Assembly (NCBI RefSeq): GCF_000715075.1
Contig: NC_134085.1
Location: 136,290,060-136,354,059 of the forward strand
Reading direction: 5' to 3'
Length of the DNA stretch: 64,000 nucleotides
From: Nicotiana tabacum
Lineage: Eukaryota; Streptophyta; Magnoliopsida; Solanales; Solanaceae
Part shown: positions 12,073 to 23,540 of the stretch, piece after piece
Position numbering within the stretch: the first letter of the stretch is position 1
How the letters are laid out: the number at the start of each line of letters is the position of its first letter
Program-made: the position numbers and the translations under genes
Notes under the pieces: model-generated
What the model saw: the letters and a program-made list of their open reading frames with translations, nothing else
What the model was told of the DNA's origin: nothing
Database searches by the model: none

Positions 12073-12159
12073 TACCGAACCCTATGTGGGCTGCCTACGT
12101 ATTGCGCCCCAAAAGACGATAATCAGGTATGCGTAGTTCGGGAAGATTGGCCAAAATTG
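12073..12159 (-). other. Ogre2 conserved UTR block (CTACG/CGTAG inverted repeat)
   Basis: Contains GGGCTGCCTACGTATTGCG and, about 30 bases on, ATGCGTAGTTCGGG. On the plus strand CTACGTAT can pair with ATGCGTAG (one T.G). This is the fourth copy of the block also at 953, 3614 and 11118. It ends at the Tekay1 target duplication. Confidence 0.55.
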
Positions 12160-12566
12160 AAAAGTGTCACGACCCTAAACCCGGACCCGGTTGTGATGGC
12201 ACCTCTCGTGAAGACAAGGCCAGCTGACACTTCCCATTTCAGTATTTAACAATTAAACAGTAAGAAACAGTCTAAAGCATGATAAAATAATCCAGGGTTT
12301 AAGAAGATGATAGTATAATATACGGAATACAATCCAACACAGCCCGATACCGGGGTGTCACTAGTCATGAACATCTAAACAATCCGGGGTACTCAGAGAA
12401 AACTACCGAGTTTAATACAGTAACTAAAAACATGGAGAAATAAGATAGGGAGAAGTATGGGCTATGAACACCGACAACTACCAAGAGAATCCTCGGATCC
12501 GCCTGAGCAGGGAAGATCAGCACTCGGGATGCAGGGAGTAAAGTGAGTACTCCAACTCAGTGAGTA

Positions 12567-13671
12567 ATAACCATTAGGGGTGGACATAATACCGACCGAA
12601 TCGAAAACACCGGCCGAACCATGAATTTTGTTTTTTCGGTTTCAATTTAATCAGTTTTTCGGTTGGCGCACGGTTTTAAAATTATTAATTTTCGATTTTT
12701 CGGTGCGGTTTACGGTTTTTGTATTTCGGTTTTCGGTTAAATCGGAAAACAGAATTACAGTCACTTTGCACGTTCACTGTTGTCACTTTGCACGTTCATA
12801 ATAAAACTTGTCATTTCCTTCTTTTGTGTCAAAAGCTTCTCGGGACAAACTAAAAAATGACAGTGCGTCATATAAAGTGTGGGTGTAATGCATTTCAAAC
12901 TTCCATACTAATGAACAGAATGCAACTTCCAAGTTTTAGAGCTTAAACCAGTCAGTAATATATGAATGAAATGTAGTTTCCATGGATATAGAATGCAATC
13001 ACACTACGAAAAAAACCGAATCCAACGAGTAGAAGATACGAAAATAGACAGTGATCTTCATTCATTGTTTCATTTGTATTCACAAAAACCAACATAAACC
13101 CCTACCAACTATTCTAAAAAGAAAATAGTAAAACCAAAAATCCTATTCTAAAACAAAGCACAGCTACTATGAAACCATGTTTAGACCCATTTAATCTTCA
13201 TCAGCAGAGGGCTTAGAAGAAGCACCAGATTTCTTAGGGCGCACTCTAAGGTCGATTTGTCTCGTCTTGATTTCCAAAGGGCGCAGACATTTGTTAATCT
13301 TTTCGAGTTTTCTTCGTCATTTCTCACTGCCAATTGTATCAAATATTTATATATTAAGCAAGAGGAATAGAAAAAGAGTGAACTTGAATCTGCAGAAATC
13401 CAATGTTGCTTTAATCCCTTGAACAACAAGAAGTCCATCTTCATTAATGTCGCAGATGACTTTCGCATATTTAGTCAAGTGGAGTGGAAGTCTACAACCG
13501 TTTGAAATCGAAAATATAGACCGGAAATAACCGAATCGAAAAAAATCGCACCAAACCGTAAATATTTTGGTTTGATTTGGTTATTAATATTACAAAACCG
13601 AAAACTGATAAATCGAACCGTACTTTCATAATAACCGACCGAACCGACCGATTCCCACCCCTAATAACCAT
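12567..13671. mobile_element. non-autonomous hAT-type DNA transposon, with 8 bp target duplication
   Basis: The element is 12575-13663 (1089 bp). Termini are TAGGGGTGG and its exact reverse complement CCACCCCTA. The direct flanks are ATAACCAT on both sides (12567-12574 and 13664-13671), and the empty site is visible in the partner LTR at about 21750. An 8 bp duplication with a TAGGGG-type terminus is the known signature of hAT elements. Subterminal regions are rich in AACCGAA and TTCGGTT words in both orientations, the expected kind of transposase-binding arrays. No transposase is encoded, so it would need one in trans. The perfect duplication suggests this is the youngest insertion here. Confidence 0.9.
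13181..13500 (-). pseudogene. possible captured host-gene fragment inside the hAT element
   Basis: On the minus strand, about 13482-13390 reads smoothly as KYAKVICDINEDGLLVVQGI and on to ATLDFCRF. About 13310-13195 reads in another frame as LEKINKCLRPLEIKTRQIDL, then a basic and Ser-rich tail ending SADED and a stop. Between them lies an AT-rich stretch ending in TTGGCAG that looks like an intron remnant. Neither part resembles a hAT transposase and I do not recognise the gene. The frames do not join cleanly, so any gene is broken. The alternative is a chance ORF in AT-rich filler. Confidence 0.35.
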
Positions 13672-15043
13672 AAATAAAGACTGAAAGCAAAAAATCAAGT
13701 AAAATACATTTGCACACTATAATGAAGCACTAAAATCAGTAAAAGATATGTGAAAGCCATTTAGCGCAATTAAACTTCATAAAAACCTTTTAGAACATTT
13801 AAATAGCTAAAGGACAGGCAATTAAGAAAATAAACACATAATGGTTCGCCCCTCGGGCATAGTATCAACAAATCCGCCCCTCAGGTAATATCCCAGGATA
13901 ATACCAACCCCTCGGGCTATATCTCCAATCACAATGGGTACCCGCGCTTACTGGGGGTGTGCAGACTCCTAGAGGGGCCCCTTATGGCCCAAGCGCAATA
14001 TCAAGCCATCTTGTGGCATCATCACTAGGCTCTCGACCTCATATCAATCAAGACACCTCGTGGAGTACATACCTCAGGCCCTCGGCCTCATAATCAATAT
14101 CAAATGTTTCCTCACAACAAAGGCCCTCGACTTTACTCAGTCAAAATTCTCACAAGCCACTCGGGCAATAGTAAAACATGATTCTCAACCCAAAAAGTGT
14201 TAAAACAGAGTAAACATGGTTGAGTACGAAAACAGTAAAATATAACATGACTGAGTTCAAGTACAAAGTCAAAACAATGAGGAAATATCAATAGAAGTCT
14301 CCTAAGGGTTCAAATAGTTGGCACGAAACCCAAATATGGCATTCCGCCCAAATAATGATGATAGCAAATAGATTTCAGTCAAATACGCGGTAAAATAGTC
14401 ATTCAAGATGGACTAAGTCACAATCCCCAATAGTGCACGCCCCCACACTCGTCATCTAGCATGTGTGTCACTTCAATATAGCACAACGATGTGCAATCTG
14501 GGGTTTCATACCCTCAGAACATCATTTACAATCATTACTCACCTCAATCTAGTCAAATCTCTAGCTCGCGACGCCTTTGCCCATCAAATCGGCCTCCACT
14601 CACGTTGAATCTATCCAAAAGCAGAACGAGGACGTCAAAATATGCTAAGGGAACGAAGCCCAAGCGAAAATAATCAATTTACAACATAAATTCTGAAATT
14701 ACCAAAACTCGACCCCCGGGTCCATGTCTCAAAATTCGATAATTTTTACATCAATAGATTCCTTATATCCCCTCGAGTCCATACATACCAAGAACACTGA
14801 AATCAGAGTCCAAATGACCCCTCAAATTCTCATTTTAAAGTCTCTTAATCTCAACCTCTAATTCCTCAATTTTTGGCTTAGATTCCATGATTTATTAGGT
14901 AGATTTCACAATATAATCGAGTTTTAAGTCCAAAATTCTTACCTCTAAGTGATTCCCCTTGAATCCCTCTTCAATCCCCTTTAAAAAGATCCAAAAACAA
15001 CCAACAATGGAAGATATAAACCCCAAAGTTGCGGACAAGATGA

Positions 15044-15052
15044 CTATTTAAA
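15044..15052 (-). promoter_or_regulatory. candidate TATA box, Tekay1 3' LTR
   Basis: Minus-strand TTTAAATAG, conserved at the equivalent position of the other LTR (23155-23163). The palindromic word cluster begins about 20 bp upstream of it in element sense. Confidence 0.45.
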
Positions 15053-15064
15053 CCTTCTGTCCAG

Positions 15065-15425
15065 GCCTGAAATCCTTCTTCGCACACGCAGTCAAAGCCT
15101 CGCGTTCGCGAAGCACAAAAATACCTTCACCAAAATTCCTCTTTCCCGATCGCGACCAACCCATCGCGAACGCGATGCTTTACTCAGACAAACCTTTGCG
15201 ATAGCGTTACCCCTATTGCGAGCATGATGAATTAAGTTCCCCTGAAGCTCCATTGCCCATTTTTTCTACGCGAACACGACAACACCCTCGCGAACACGAT
15301 GCACAGATGCCCAGCTTTTCGCGAACGTGGAGCCTTCCTCGCGAATGCGAAGGCTAAATTCCCATCTTCCTCAACTGACCCTTCGCGAACGCGAGGACCC
15401 TCTCCCGAACGCGAAGGTCATTTTT
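15065..15425. repeat. cluster of TCGCGAACGCGA-type palindromic words, Tekay1 3' LTR
   Basis: About a dozen variants of a CG-rich near-palindrome occur in 360 bp: GCGTTCGCGAAGC, ATCGCGAACGCGAT, ACGCGAACACGA, CTTCGCGAACGCGAGG and others, separated by 10-40 bp of unrelated sequence. Outside this cluster the LTR is not CpG-rich. The same cluster occurs in the partner LTR (23185-23540). It lies directly upstream of the TATA candidate, so it fits an upstream promoter element array. Confidence 0.75.
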
Positions 15426-16123
15426 CGGCAGCACTAACCTGAAAATTTTCCGCAACTCCAAACTTCATGGAATGACCCGATTGACCACCCGAAACTCACC
15501 CGAGGCCCCCGGGACCTCAACCAAAGGCACTAACATATCCTAAAACCTTATTCAAACTTGTACCAATCTTCAAAACTCCTCAAACAATATCAAATCAACC
15601 AAAACACATCGGATTCAAGCCTAAGTTTTCAAAATCTTCCGAATTCCACTTTTGATCAAAAACCCAACCAAACCACGTCCAAATGACCTGAATTTTTGCA
15701 CACACATCCCAAATGACACAACAGAACAACTACAACTCTCAGAATTCCATTATGACCCCTATATCAAAATCTCACCTACCAACTGGAAATCACCAAAAAT
15801 CCACTTTCGCCAATTCAAGCCTAAATCTACTACGGACCTCCAAAAATCATTTCAATCACGCTCCTAAGTCCCAAATCACCCCCCGAAGCTAACCGAACCA
15901 TCGGAACTCATATCCGAGCCCTCTAACACATAAGTCAATATCCAGTTGACTTTTCCAACTTAACCTTTCTCAAAAGAGACTAAGTGTCTCAAACCTTAAC
16001 AATTCATTTCCGAACCCTAACTAATCAACCCGATCACATATAGAACCATTTTGCAAAGAAATAAGAAGTAGAAATGAGGGAAACGGAGCGGTAACTCATG
16101 AGACGACTGGCCAGGTCGTCACA

Positions 16124-16136
16124 TGCTCCCCAACTT
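16124..16136 (-). promoter_or_regulatory. Tekay1 polypurine tract
   Basis: Minus strand AAGTTGGGGAGCA directly precedes the 3' LTR start TGTGACG. Such a purine run primes plus-strand DNA synthesis. Confidence 0.7.
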
Positions 16137-16189
16137 AAACAAATGTTCGTCCTTGAACGAGTCAAGAAACATACCTGAAGCCTCAAACA

Positions 16190-17480
16190 AGTGAGGAATA
16201 TCTGCTCCGCATCTCCCGCTCGGTCTCCTAGGTAGCCTCCTCCATGGGTCGACCTCTCCACTGCACTTTCACTGAAATTATATCCTTTGATCTCAACTTT
16301 CGAACCTGACGATCCAAAATAGTTACTGGCTCCACATCATAAGTCAAATCATCATCTAACTGAACCGTGCTAAAATCTAGAACATGAGACGGATCCCCAA
16401 TATACTTCCGGAACATAGAAACATGAAATACGGGATGCACAGCCGACAAGCTGGGTGGCAAAACAAGCTCATAAGCCACCTTCCCAATCCTCTGAAGCAC
16501 CTCAAAAGGCCCAATGAACCGAGGACTCAATTTACCTTTCTTACCAAATATCATAACACCTTTATGGGCAAAACCTTCAACAGAACCTTCTCGCCAACCA
16601 TATAGGACACATCTCGAACCTTTCTGTCAGCATAACTCTTTTGCCTCAACTGCGCTGTACGAAGCCTCTCCTGAATTACCTTCACCTTTTCTAAGGCATC
16701 CTGCACCAAGTCTGTCCTCTATAGCCTAGCCTCAATCAGATCGAACCAACCAACTGGAGATCTACACCGCCTCTCGTACAAGGCCTCATATGGAGCCATC
16801 TGAATACTCGACTAGTAGCTACTGTTATAAGAAAACTCTACAAGCGGTAGAAACTGATCCCATGACCCTCCAAAATCATTGACACAAGCACGCAACATGT
16901 CCTCCAATATCTGAATAGTGCTCTCAGACTGCCCGTCCGTCTGAGGGTGAAAAACTGTGTTCAACTCAACCTAAGTACCCAACTCTCGCAGCACAGACCT
17001 CCAAAACTGCGAAGTAAACTGAGTGCCCCTATCTGAAATTATGGAAACTGGGACACCATGCAAACAAACAATCTCCCGAATATAAATCTCTACCAACCGC
17101 TCTACAGAATAGGTAGTACACACAGGAATGAAGTGCGCGGACTTGGTCAGCCGATCCACAATCACCCATATAGCATCGAACTTCTTCAATGTCCGTGGAA
17201 GTCCAAGTACAAAGTCCATAGTGATCCTTTCCCACTTCCATTCTAGAATATCCATCCGCTGAAGCAAGCTACCTGGTCTATGATGCTCATATTTCACCTG
17301 CTGACAATTGAGACAGCGAGCTACAAATCCCATAATGTCTTTCTTCATTCTCCTCCACTAATAGTGCTGCCTCAAATCCTGATACATCTTTGCGGCACCG
17401 CGGATGAAGGAAATACCACGAGCTATGGGCCTCTTCCAGAATCAACTCCCGAAGCCTATCCACATTGGGCACACAAATCC
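16190..17480 (-). pseudogene. int: Tekay1 integrase with C-terminal chromodomain
   Basis: Element-sense order: zinc-finger part ([15 protein letters not shown] near 17290), catalytic core with first Asp in [11 protein letters not shown] (about 17160), second Asp in ISDRGTQF (about 17035), and the Glu in QTDGQSEST (about 16930), then a C-terminal domain ([20 protein letters not shown]) and a chromodomain ([25 protein letters not shown]). The three catalytic acidic residues are visible. The frame is broken near 17380 and 16970, and a Trp codon after EEAT has become TAG at about 16232. The chromodomain steers chromovirus integration to marked chromatin in known relatives. Confidence 0.85.
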
Positions 17481-17599
17481 GGCCCTGCATCCTCAACACC
17501 CCATCATCACCAATAGTCACATCTCTGGCATCATTATGTTGAACTCTATCCTTAAGGACAAGCATATGCGGATCATCATACTGGCGCTCTCTGATGCGA

Positions 17600-19210
17600 T
17601 CATATAAGGAACACCGAGAAACTACACAAGCCAATACCCGACTGGGCTCCGAAATATCCAACCTCAGGAACCGATTGGCCAAGTCCTGAACATCAACTGC
17701 AAGAGGTCTCTCCCCAACTGGGATATATGCCAAACTCCCTATACTCACTGCCTTTCGGCTCAATGCATCGGCCACTATATTGGCCTTTCCCGGATGGTTC
17801 AATATAGTGGTATCATATTCCTTAAGCAACTCCAACCATCTTCTCTGTCTCAAATTATGATCCTTCTGCTTGAACAAGTGTTGGAGGCTATGATGATCAG
17901 TAAACACCTCACAAGACACACCATACAAGTAATGCCTCCAAATCTTCAACGCATGAACTATGGCAGCCAACTCCAAATCATGAACAGGGTAGTTCTTCTC
18001 ATGGGGCTTCAACTGACGAGAAGCATAAGCAATAACTCTACCCTCCTGCATCAATACACAACCAATACCAACTCTCTAAGCATCACAATACATGGTATAT
18101 GAACCTGAAACTGATGGCATAACTAACACAGGAGCTGTAGTCAAAGCTGTCTTGAGCTTTTGAAATCTCTCATCACACTCATCCGACCATACAAATGAAG
18201 CACCCTTTTGAGTCAACTTGGTCAAGGACGATGCGATAGCTAAGAATCCCTGAACAAACCAGCGATAATAGCCTGCCAAACCAAGAAAGCTGTAAATCTC
18301 TATGGCTAAGGACGGTCTGGCCAACTCTGAACTACCTCTATCTTCTTCGGATCAACCTGAATACCCTCACTGGACACCACGTGCCCCAAGAAAGCTATTG
18401 AACTGAGCCAAAATTCACACTTGGAGAATTTTGCATAAATCTTCCCCTCCTTTAATCTCTACAATACAACTCTCAAATGCTCTGCGTGCTCCTCCTGACT
18501 ACGAGAATACACTAGAATATCATCAATGAAGACTATGACAAATGTGTCGAGATAAGGCCGGAACACGTTGTTCATCAAATGTATGAATGCTGCTGGGGCA
18601 TTGGTCAGCCCAAAAGACATCACCAAGAACTTATAATGACCATATCGAGTCTTGAGAGTTGTCTTAAGAATATTCGAGTCCCTAATCTTCAACTTGTGAT
18701 AGCCTGAACGGAGATCAATCTTGGAGAACACTCTCGCTCCCTGAAGTTGGTCGAATATCTCATCAATGCGAGGCAAATGATACTTGTTCTTAATTGTTAC
18801 TTTTTTCTATTGCCTATAATCAATGCACATCCTCATAGTGCCATCCGTCTTCTTCATAAATAGAACCGGTGCACCCCAAGTTGACACACTAGGCCGAATG
18901 AACCCCTTATCAAGGACTTCCTGAAGCTGCTCCTTTAATTCCTTCAACTCTGCTGGTGCCATATGATATGGAGGAATAGAAATAGGCTAAGTGCCCGGCA
19001 CCAGGTCAATACCAAAATCAATATCCTTGTCCGGTGGCATGCCCGGCAGGTCTGCAAGAAACACATCGAGAAAATCCCTCACAACTGGAACAAAATCAAT
19101 ATTGGGAGTCTCAGCACCGACATCCCTCACAAAGGCTAGATACTAAAGACAACCCTTCCCAACCATACGCTGGGCTTTCAAGAATGAGATCACTCTACTG
19201 GGAACATAAT
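17600..19210 (-). pseudogene. Tekay1 reverse transcriptase and RNase H
   Basis: The reverse transcriptase part runs from about 19210 to 18330: [32 protein letters not shown], and the catalytic block FIDDILVYS (first residue Phe instead of the usual Tyr). RNase H follows (about 18330-17740): [50 protein letters not shown]. The final linker toward integrase reads to about 17400. Stops interrupt at about 18815, 18460, 18330 and 18076. The domain order RT-RH-INT is that of Ty3/gypsy. Confidence 0.85.
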
Positions 19211-19560
19211 CAATCACACCTCACCACTGAATCCATGGCACACCCGGTATAGCCAATGTGACTGTCTTAGCATGACAGTTCAGAATAGCACGACACAGAG
19301 ATAACCAATACATGCCCAAAATGACATCAAAATCCATCATACACAATAATAAAATATCCACATGGGTCTCCAGACCCCCAATAGTCACCACACATGACCG
19401 GTACACATGGTCTACAACAACAGTATCGCCCACCGGGATAGATATAGGAACAGCTGAAGCAAGAAACTCATAGGGGATACCCAAATAACGAGCTAAGTAT
19501 GATGACACATAAAAAAAGGTGGAACCAGATCAAATAATAAAGAGGCATATCTGTGGCAAA
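19211..19560 (-). pseudogene. pro: Tekay1 aspartic protease, active site frameshifted
   Basis: Readable parts are SSYLARYLGIPYEF, GDTVVVDHVYRSC and MMDFDVILGMYWL, the flap and C-terminal block of retroelement proteases. At the active site (about 19535-19520) the DNA reads TTTGATCTGGTTCCACC. Relatives have Asp-Pro-Gly-Ser-Thr there, and this copy lacks one base, which changes frame immediately after the catalytic Asp. The protease would process the Gag-Pol polyprotein. Confidence 0.75.
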
Positions 19561-21118
19561 CTGAAACAATACCTGTAATAACAGTATCTGAAGCAATAAC
19601 ATCAGGTCTGGCTGGAAGTGTGTAGAAATGGGCCTGACTGCCACCTGATCGACCTCCCCCTCTAGGGCGACCCCTAGCGGACTGACCTCCACCCCTAGCT
19701 GGCTGGGCAGGTGGTGGTGAAGTAACTGGCACTGAAGCCGATGATTGACCCCTTTGCTGAGATGAACTCGCAAGACAACGAGGGCATTGCCTCCACATAT
19801 GAACCATCTCACCACACTTATAACAACTCCCAGGTGCTGGAGAAGGGGACTAAAGGGAACCCCTCACACTAGAGTGACTAGCAGATGCACCTGACACAGA
19901 AGATCTCTGAATTGATAGAGCACGAGACGAACTCTGAGCTGGAAGGGCACTAAGTGATGACTGGCCCTGATGAGAACTGTGAGAACCATGACTCGATGAC
20001 GCCCCACGATAACTTAGGCGAGCTGACTGAGCATGCCTGAATGAACGGCCTCTGCCGTGCTGAAACTGACCTCTTGAAGGAGTACCAATGTAACTACCAG
20101 ATCCTCGAACCCTCTTGTCCTCCCTCTCTTCGCGCTCCTAGCGACGAACAGACTCAATCTCCCAAGCAATGTCTACAACCTCCTCAAAGGTAGCACCAAT
20201 CACCCTCTCCCTATTCATAAGAATACGAAGCTGATAAGTGAGGCTATCAACAAACCTCCTAATCCTCTCTCTATCTGTCAGAACCAACCAAATAGCATGA
20301 CGAGCTGACTCGGAGAACCCCATCTCATACTGCATCACATTCATCTCTCCCTGATGCAACCACTCAAACTTCCTATGCAGCTCCTCTCTACCGGACTGTG
20401 GCACATACTTCTCCAGAAAGAGAACGGAGAACTGGTGCCAGTTAAAAGAGTGCTGCACCAACAGGCCTACGCCTCTCAAAAGCCTTCCACCAAGTGAAGG
20501 CACCTCCCGAAAACTGATAAGTAGTGAAAGCGACCCCGCTGGTCTCTAGAATACCCGCTGTACGAAGCATCATTTGACACTTATCTAAGAAACCCTGGGC
20601 TTCCTCGCCCTCTGCACCACTGAAGGTCGGAGGCTAAAGTCTACCAAACCTCTCCAACTTACGCTACTCGTCCTCTGGCATGGCAGGAACTACATAGTCC
20701 TGAGCAGCTGCAACCGGTTAAGATAGATATGCCCCGGTGTCTGAAGTCCTTGCACGACCTGCTCAAGTGTGCGAGCGACGGGAGTCTGATTGCCTCCCCC
20801 TGCCTGAGAAGTAGCTGCGGCTGTAGTGACTGAAACCGCCTGAGCTAGGCCAGTGCAAACTGATAGAATCATAGCCAAGGCCTCCTAAAGACCTAGAATC
20901 ACAATGGGCACAGCTGGTGCCTGAGCTAGTGTTGCTGGAGCATCCACAGCTGGGACCTAATCCTGAACTGGGGCGGCTGGTGGATCTGTAGGTGCTACCC
21001 TAGCTGCTGTGCGGGCCACACCTCTGCCCCTACCGCGACACCGTCTTCGGACTCTAGTGGCCACAGCTGGTGGTACTAGTGGTCGTCCATCCGGACCGGT
21101 AGCGCGTGTCCTCACCAT
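19561..21118 (-). pseudogene. gag: Tekay1 gag with zinc knuckle
   Basis: Start chosen at the minus-strand ATG at 21118 (MVRTRATGPDGR), which lies about 200 bp after the primer site. The N-terminal part is low-complexity (RGRGRG, Ala/Pro-rich). The capsid core reads FNWHQFSVLFLEKYVPQS, then GEMNVMQYEMGFSESARHA and RRFVDSLTYQLR. The zinc knuckle CYKCGEMVHMWRQC (CX2CX4HX4C) is intact at about 19826-19785. Stops occur near 20957, 20885, 20680, 20640 and 20120. The following protease is read in the same direction, as in a Gag-Pol fusion. Confidence 0.8.
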
Positions 21119-21303
21119 CTGTGAGAGAATAAAACAACAGAAGTTTAGTGCTTGGATCAACAAAGTTGCACGACAAGAATTTCAAGAATATGAAGTTTAT
21201 CCTAAAGGTTCTGCAGCCTCTCGAGGATAAATACAGACGTCTCCGTACCGATCCGCGAGACTCTACTGAACTTGCTCATGACTCGTGAGACCTATGTAAC
21301 CTA

Positions 21304-21316
21304 GGCCCTGATACCA
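21304..21316 (-). promoter_or_regulatory. Tekay1 primer-binding site, initiator tRNA-Met type
   Basis: Minus strand TGGTATCAGGGCC, three bases inside the 5' LTR end. It matches the known TGGTATCAGAGC primer site of initiator tRNA-Met except for one or two bases. Confidence 0.8.
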
Positions 21317-23154
21317 ACTTGTCACGACCCTAAACCTGGACCCGATCGTGATGCCGCCTCTCGTGAAGAAAAGGCCATCTGACACTACCATTTCAGTATT
21401 TAATAGTTAAACTATAAGAAACAATCTAAAGCATGATAAAATAATCCAAGGTTTAAGAAGATGATAGTATAATATGCGGAATACAACCCAACACAGCCCG
21501 ATACTGGGGTGTTACTAGTCATGAGCATCTAAACAATCCGGGATACTCAGAGAAAACTACCGAGTTTAATACAGTAACTAAAACATAGAGAAATAATATA
21601 GGGATAAGCTCCGGGCTGCGAACGCCGACAGCTACCTAGAGACCCTTCGGATCCGCCTAAGCTGGGAAGATCAGCACTCGGGAGCGGGACAAAATGCGCC
21701 TGAATCTACACACGGGGTGCAGGGAGTAAAGTGAGTACTCCAACTCAGTGAGCAATAACCATAAATAAAGACTCAAAGTAGGAAATCACGTAAAAACATT
21801 TGCAGACTATAATGAAGCAGAAAAATCAGTAAAAGATATATGAAAGTCATTTAGCACAATTAAACTTCATGAAAACCTTTTTCAACATTTAAACAGGTAA
21901 AGGACAGGGAATTAAGAAAATGAACACATAAAGGTTCGCCCCTCGAGCACAACATCAACAAATCCACCCCTCGGACAATATCTCAGAACAATACCAGCCC
22001 CTCGGGCTATATCTCACATCACAATGGGTACCCGCGCTCACTGGGGGTTTGCAGACTTCTGGAGGGGCCCCTTACGGCCCAAGCGCAATATCAAGACATC
22101 TCGTGGCATCATCACTAGGCTCCCAGCCTCATATCAATCAAGCCATCTTGTGGCGTACATACCTCAGGCCCTTGGCCTCATAATCAATATCAAATGTTTC
22201 CTCACAACATAGGCCCTCGGCCTTACTCAGTCAAAATCTTCACAAGCCACTCGAGCAATAGTAAAACATGATTCTCAGAACAAAATATCATTTAAAAGAT
22301 CATTTAAGTGTTAAAACAGAGTAAACATGGCTGAGTACGAAAACAATGAAATATAACATGAGTGAGTTCAAGTATAAAGTCAAAATAGTGAGGCAATATC
22401 AATAAAAGTCCCCTAAGAGTTCAAATAGTTGGCACGAAGCCCAAATATGACATTCAGCCCAAATAATGATGATAGCAAATAGATTTCAATCAAATACGCG
22501 GTAAAATAGTCATTCGGGACGGAGTAAGTCACAATCTCCAACAGTGCACGACCCCACACTCGTCATCTAGCGTGTACGTGACTTCAATATAGCACAACGA
22601 TGTCCAATCCGGGGTTTCATATCCTCAGAACATCATTTACAATCATTACTCACCTATATCCAGTCAAATCTCTAGCTCGTGACGCCTTTGCCCCTCGAAT
22701 CGGCCTCCCCTAGCGTCGAATCTATCCAAAATCAGAACGAGGATGTCAAAATATACTAAGGGAACGAAGCCCAAGCGAAAATAATCAATTTACAACATAA
22801 ATCCTAAAATTACCAAAACCCGACCCCCGGGACCACATCTCGGAATTCGATAATTTTTACATTAATAGATTCCTTATCTCCCCACAAGTCCATACATACC
22901 ATGAACATTGAAATCGGAGTCCAAATGACCCTTCAAATTCTCATTTTAAAGTCTCTTAATCTCAAGCCCTAATTCCTCAATTTCTGGCTTAGATTCCATG
23001 ATTTATTAGGTAGATTTCACAATAGAATCGAGTTTTAAGTCCAAAATTCTTACCTCCAAGTGATTCCCCTTGAATCCCTCTTCTATCCCCTTCAAAAAGC
23101 TCCAAAAATGACCAAGAATGGAAGAAATAAACCCCAAATTCGTGGACAAGACGA

Positions 23155-23163
23155 CTATTTAAA
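23155..23163 (-). promoter_or_regulatory. candidate TATA box, Tekay1 5' LTR
   Basis: Minus-strand TTTAAATAG at the position equivalent to 15044-15052. Conservation in both LTRs supports it. Confidence 0.45.
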
Positions 23164-23184
23164 CCTTCTGCCCAGGCCTAAAAT

Positions 23185-23540
23185 CCTTCTTCGCGAATGC
23201 AGTCAAAGCCTTGCGTTCGCGAAGCACAAAAATACCTTGACCAAAATTCCTCTTTCGCGATCGCGACCACCCCATCGCGAACGTGATGCTTTACTCATAC
23301 AGACCTTTGTGATCGCGTTCCCGCTATCGCGAACTCGATGAATTAAATTCCTTTGAAACTCCGCTGCCCATTTCTTCTACGCGAACGCGACAACACCCCC
23401 GCGAATGCGATGCACAAATGTCCATCCCTTCACGAACGTGAAGCCTTCCTCGCAAACGCGAAGGCTAAATTCCTAGCTTTCTCAACTGACCTTTCGCGAA
23501 CGCGAGGACCCTATCGCGAGCGCGAAGGTTATTTTTGTGC
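23185..23540. repeat. cluster of TCGCGAACGCGA-type palindromic words, Tekay1 5' LTR
   Basis: Same array as 15065-15425, with variants such as ATCGCGAACGTGAT, ACGCGAACGCGAC, TTTCGCGAACGCGAGG and ATCGCGAGCGCGAAG. Many differences between the two LTR copies are C/T or G/A at CpG positions, consistent with methylation-driven decay. Confidence 0.75.

Larger units (their letters stand above)
12165..16123 (-). repeat. Tekay1 3' LTR, interrupted by hAT element
   Basis: Plus-strand edges are TGTCACGACC at 12165 and GGTCGTCACA at 16123. Without the 1089 bp hAT element and one 8 bp duplication copy it is 2862 bp, close to the 2898 bp of the partner LTR. Besides the palindromic word cluster (15065-15425) it holds a second repeated-word region (about 13845-14170) with variants of CCCCTCGGGC and GGCCCTCGGCCTCAT. 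ORFs at 14491 and 15652 on the plus strand are chance readings opposite the LTR sense. Confidence 0.85.
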
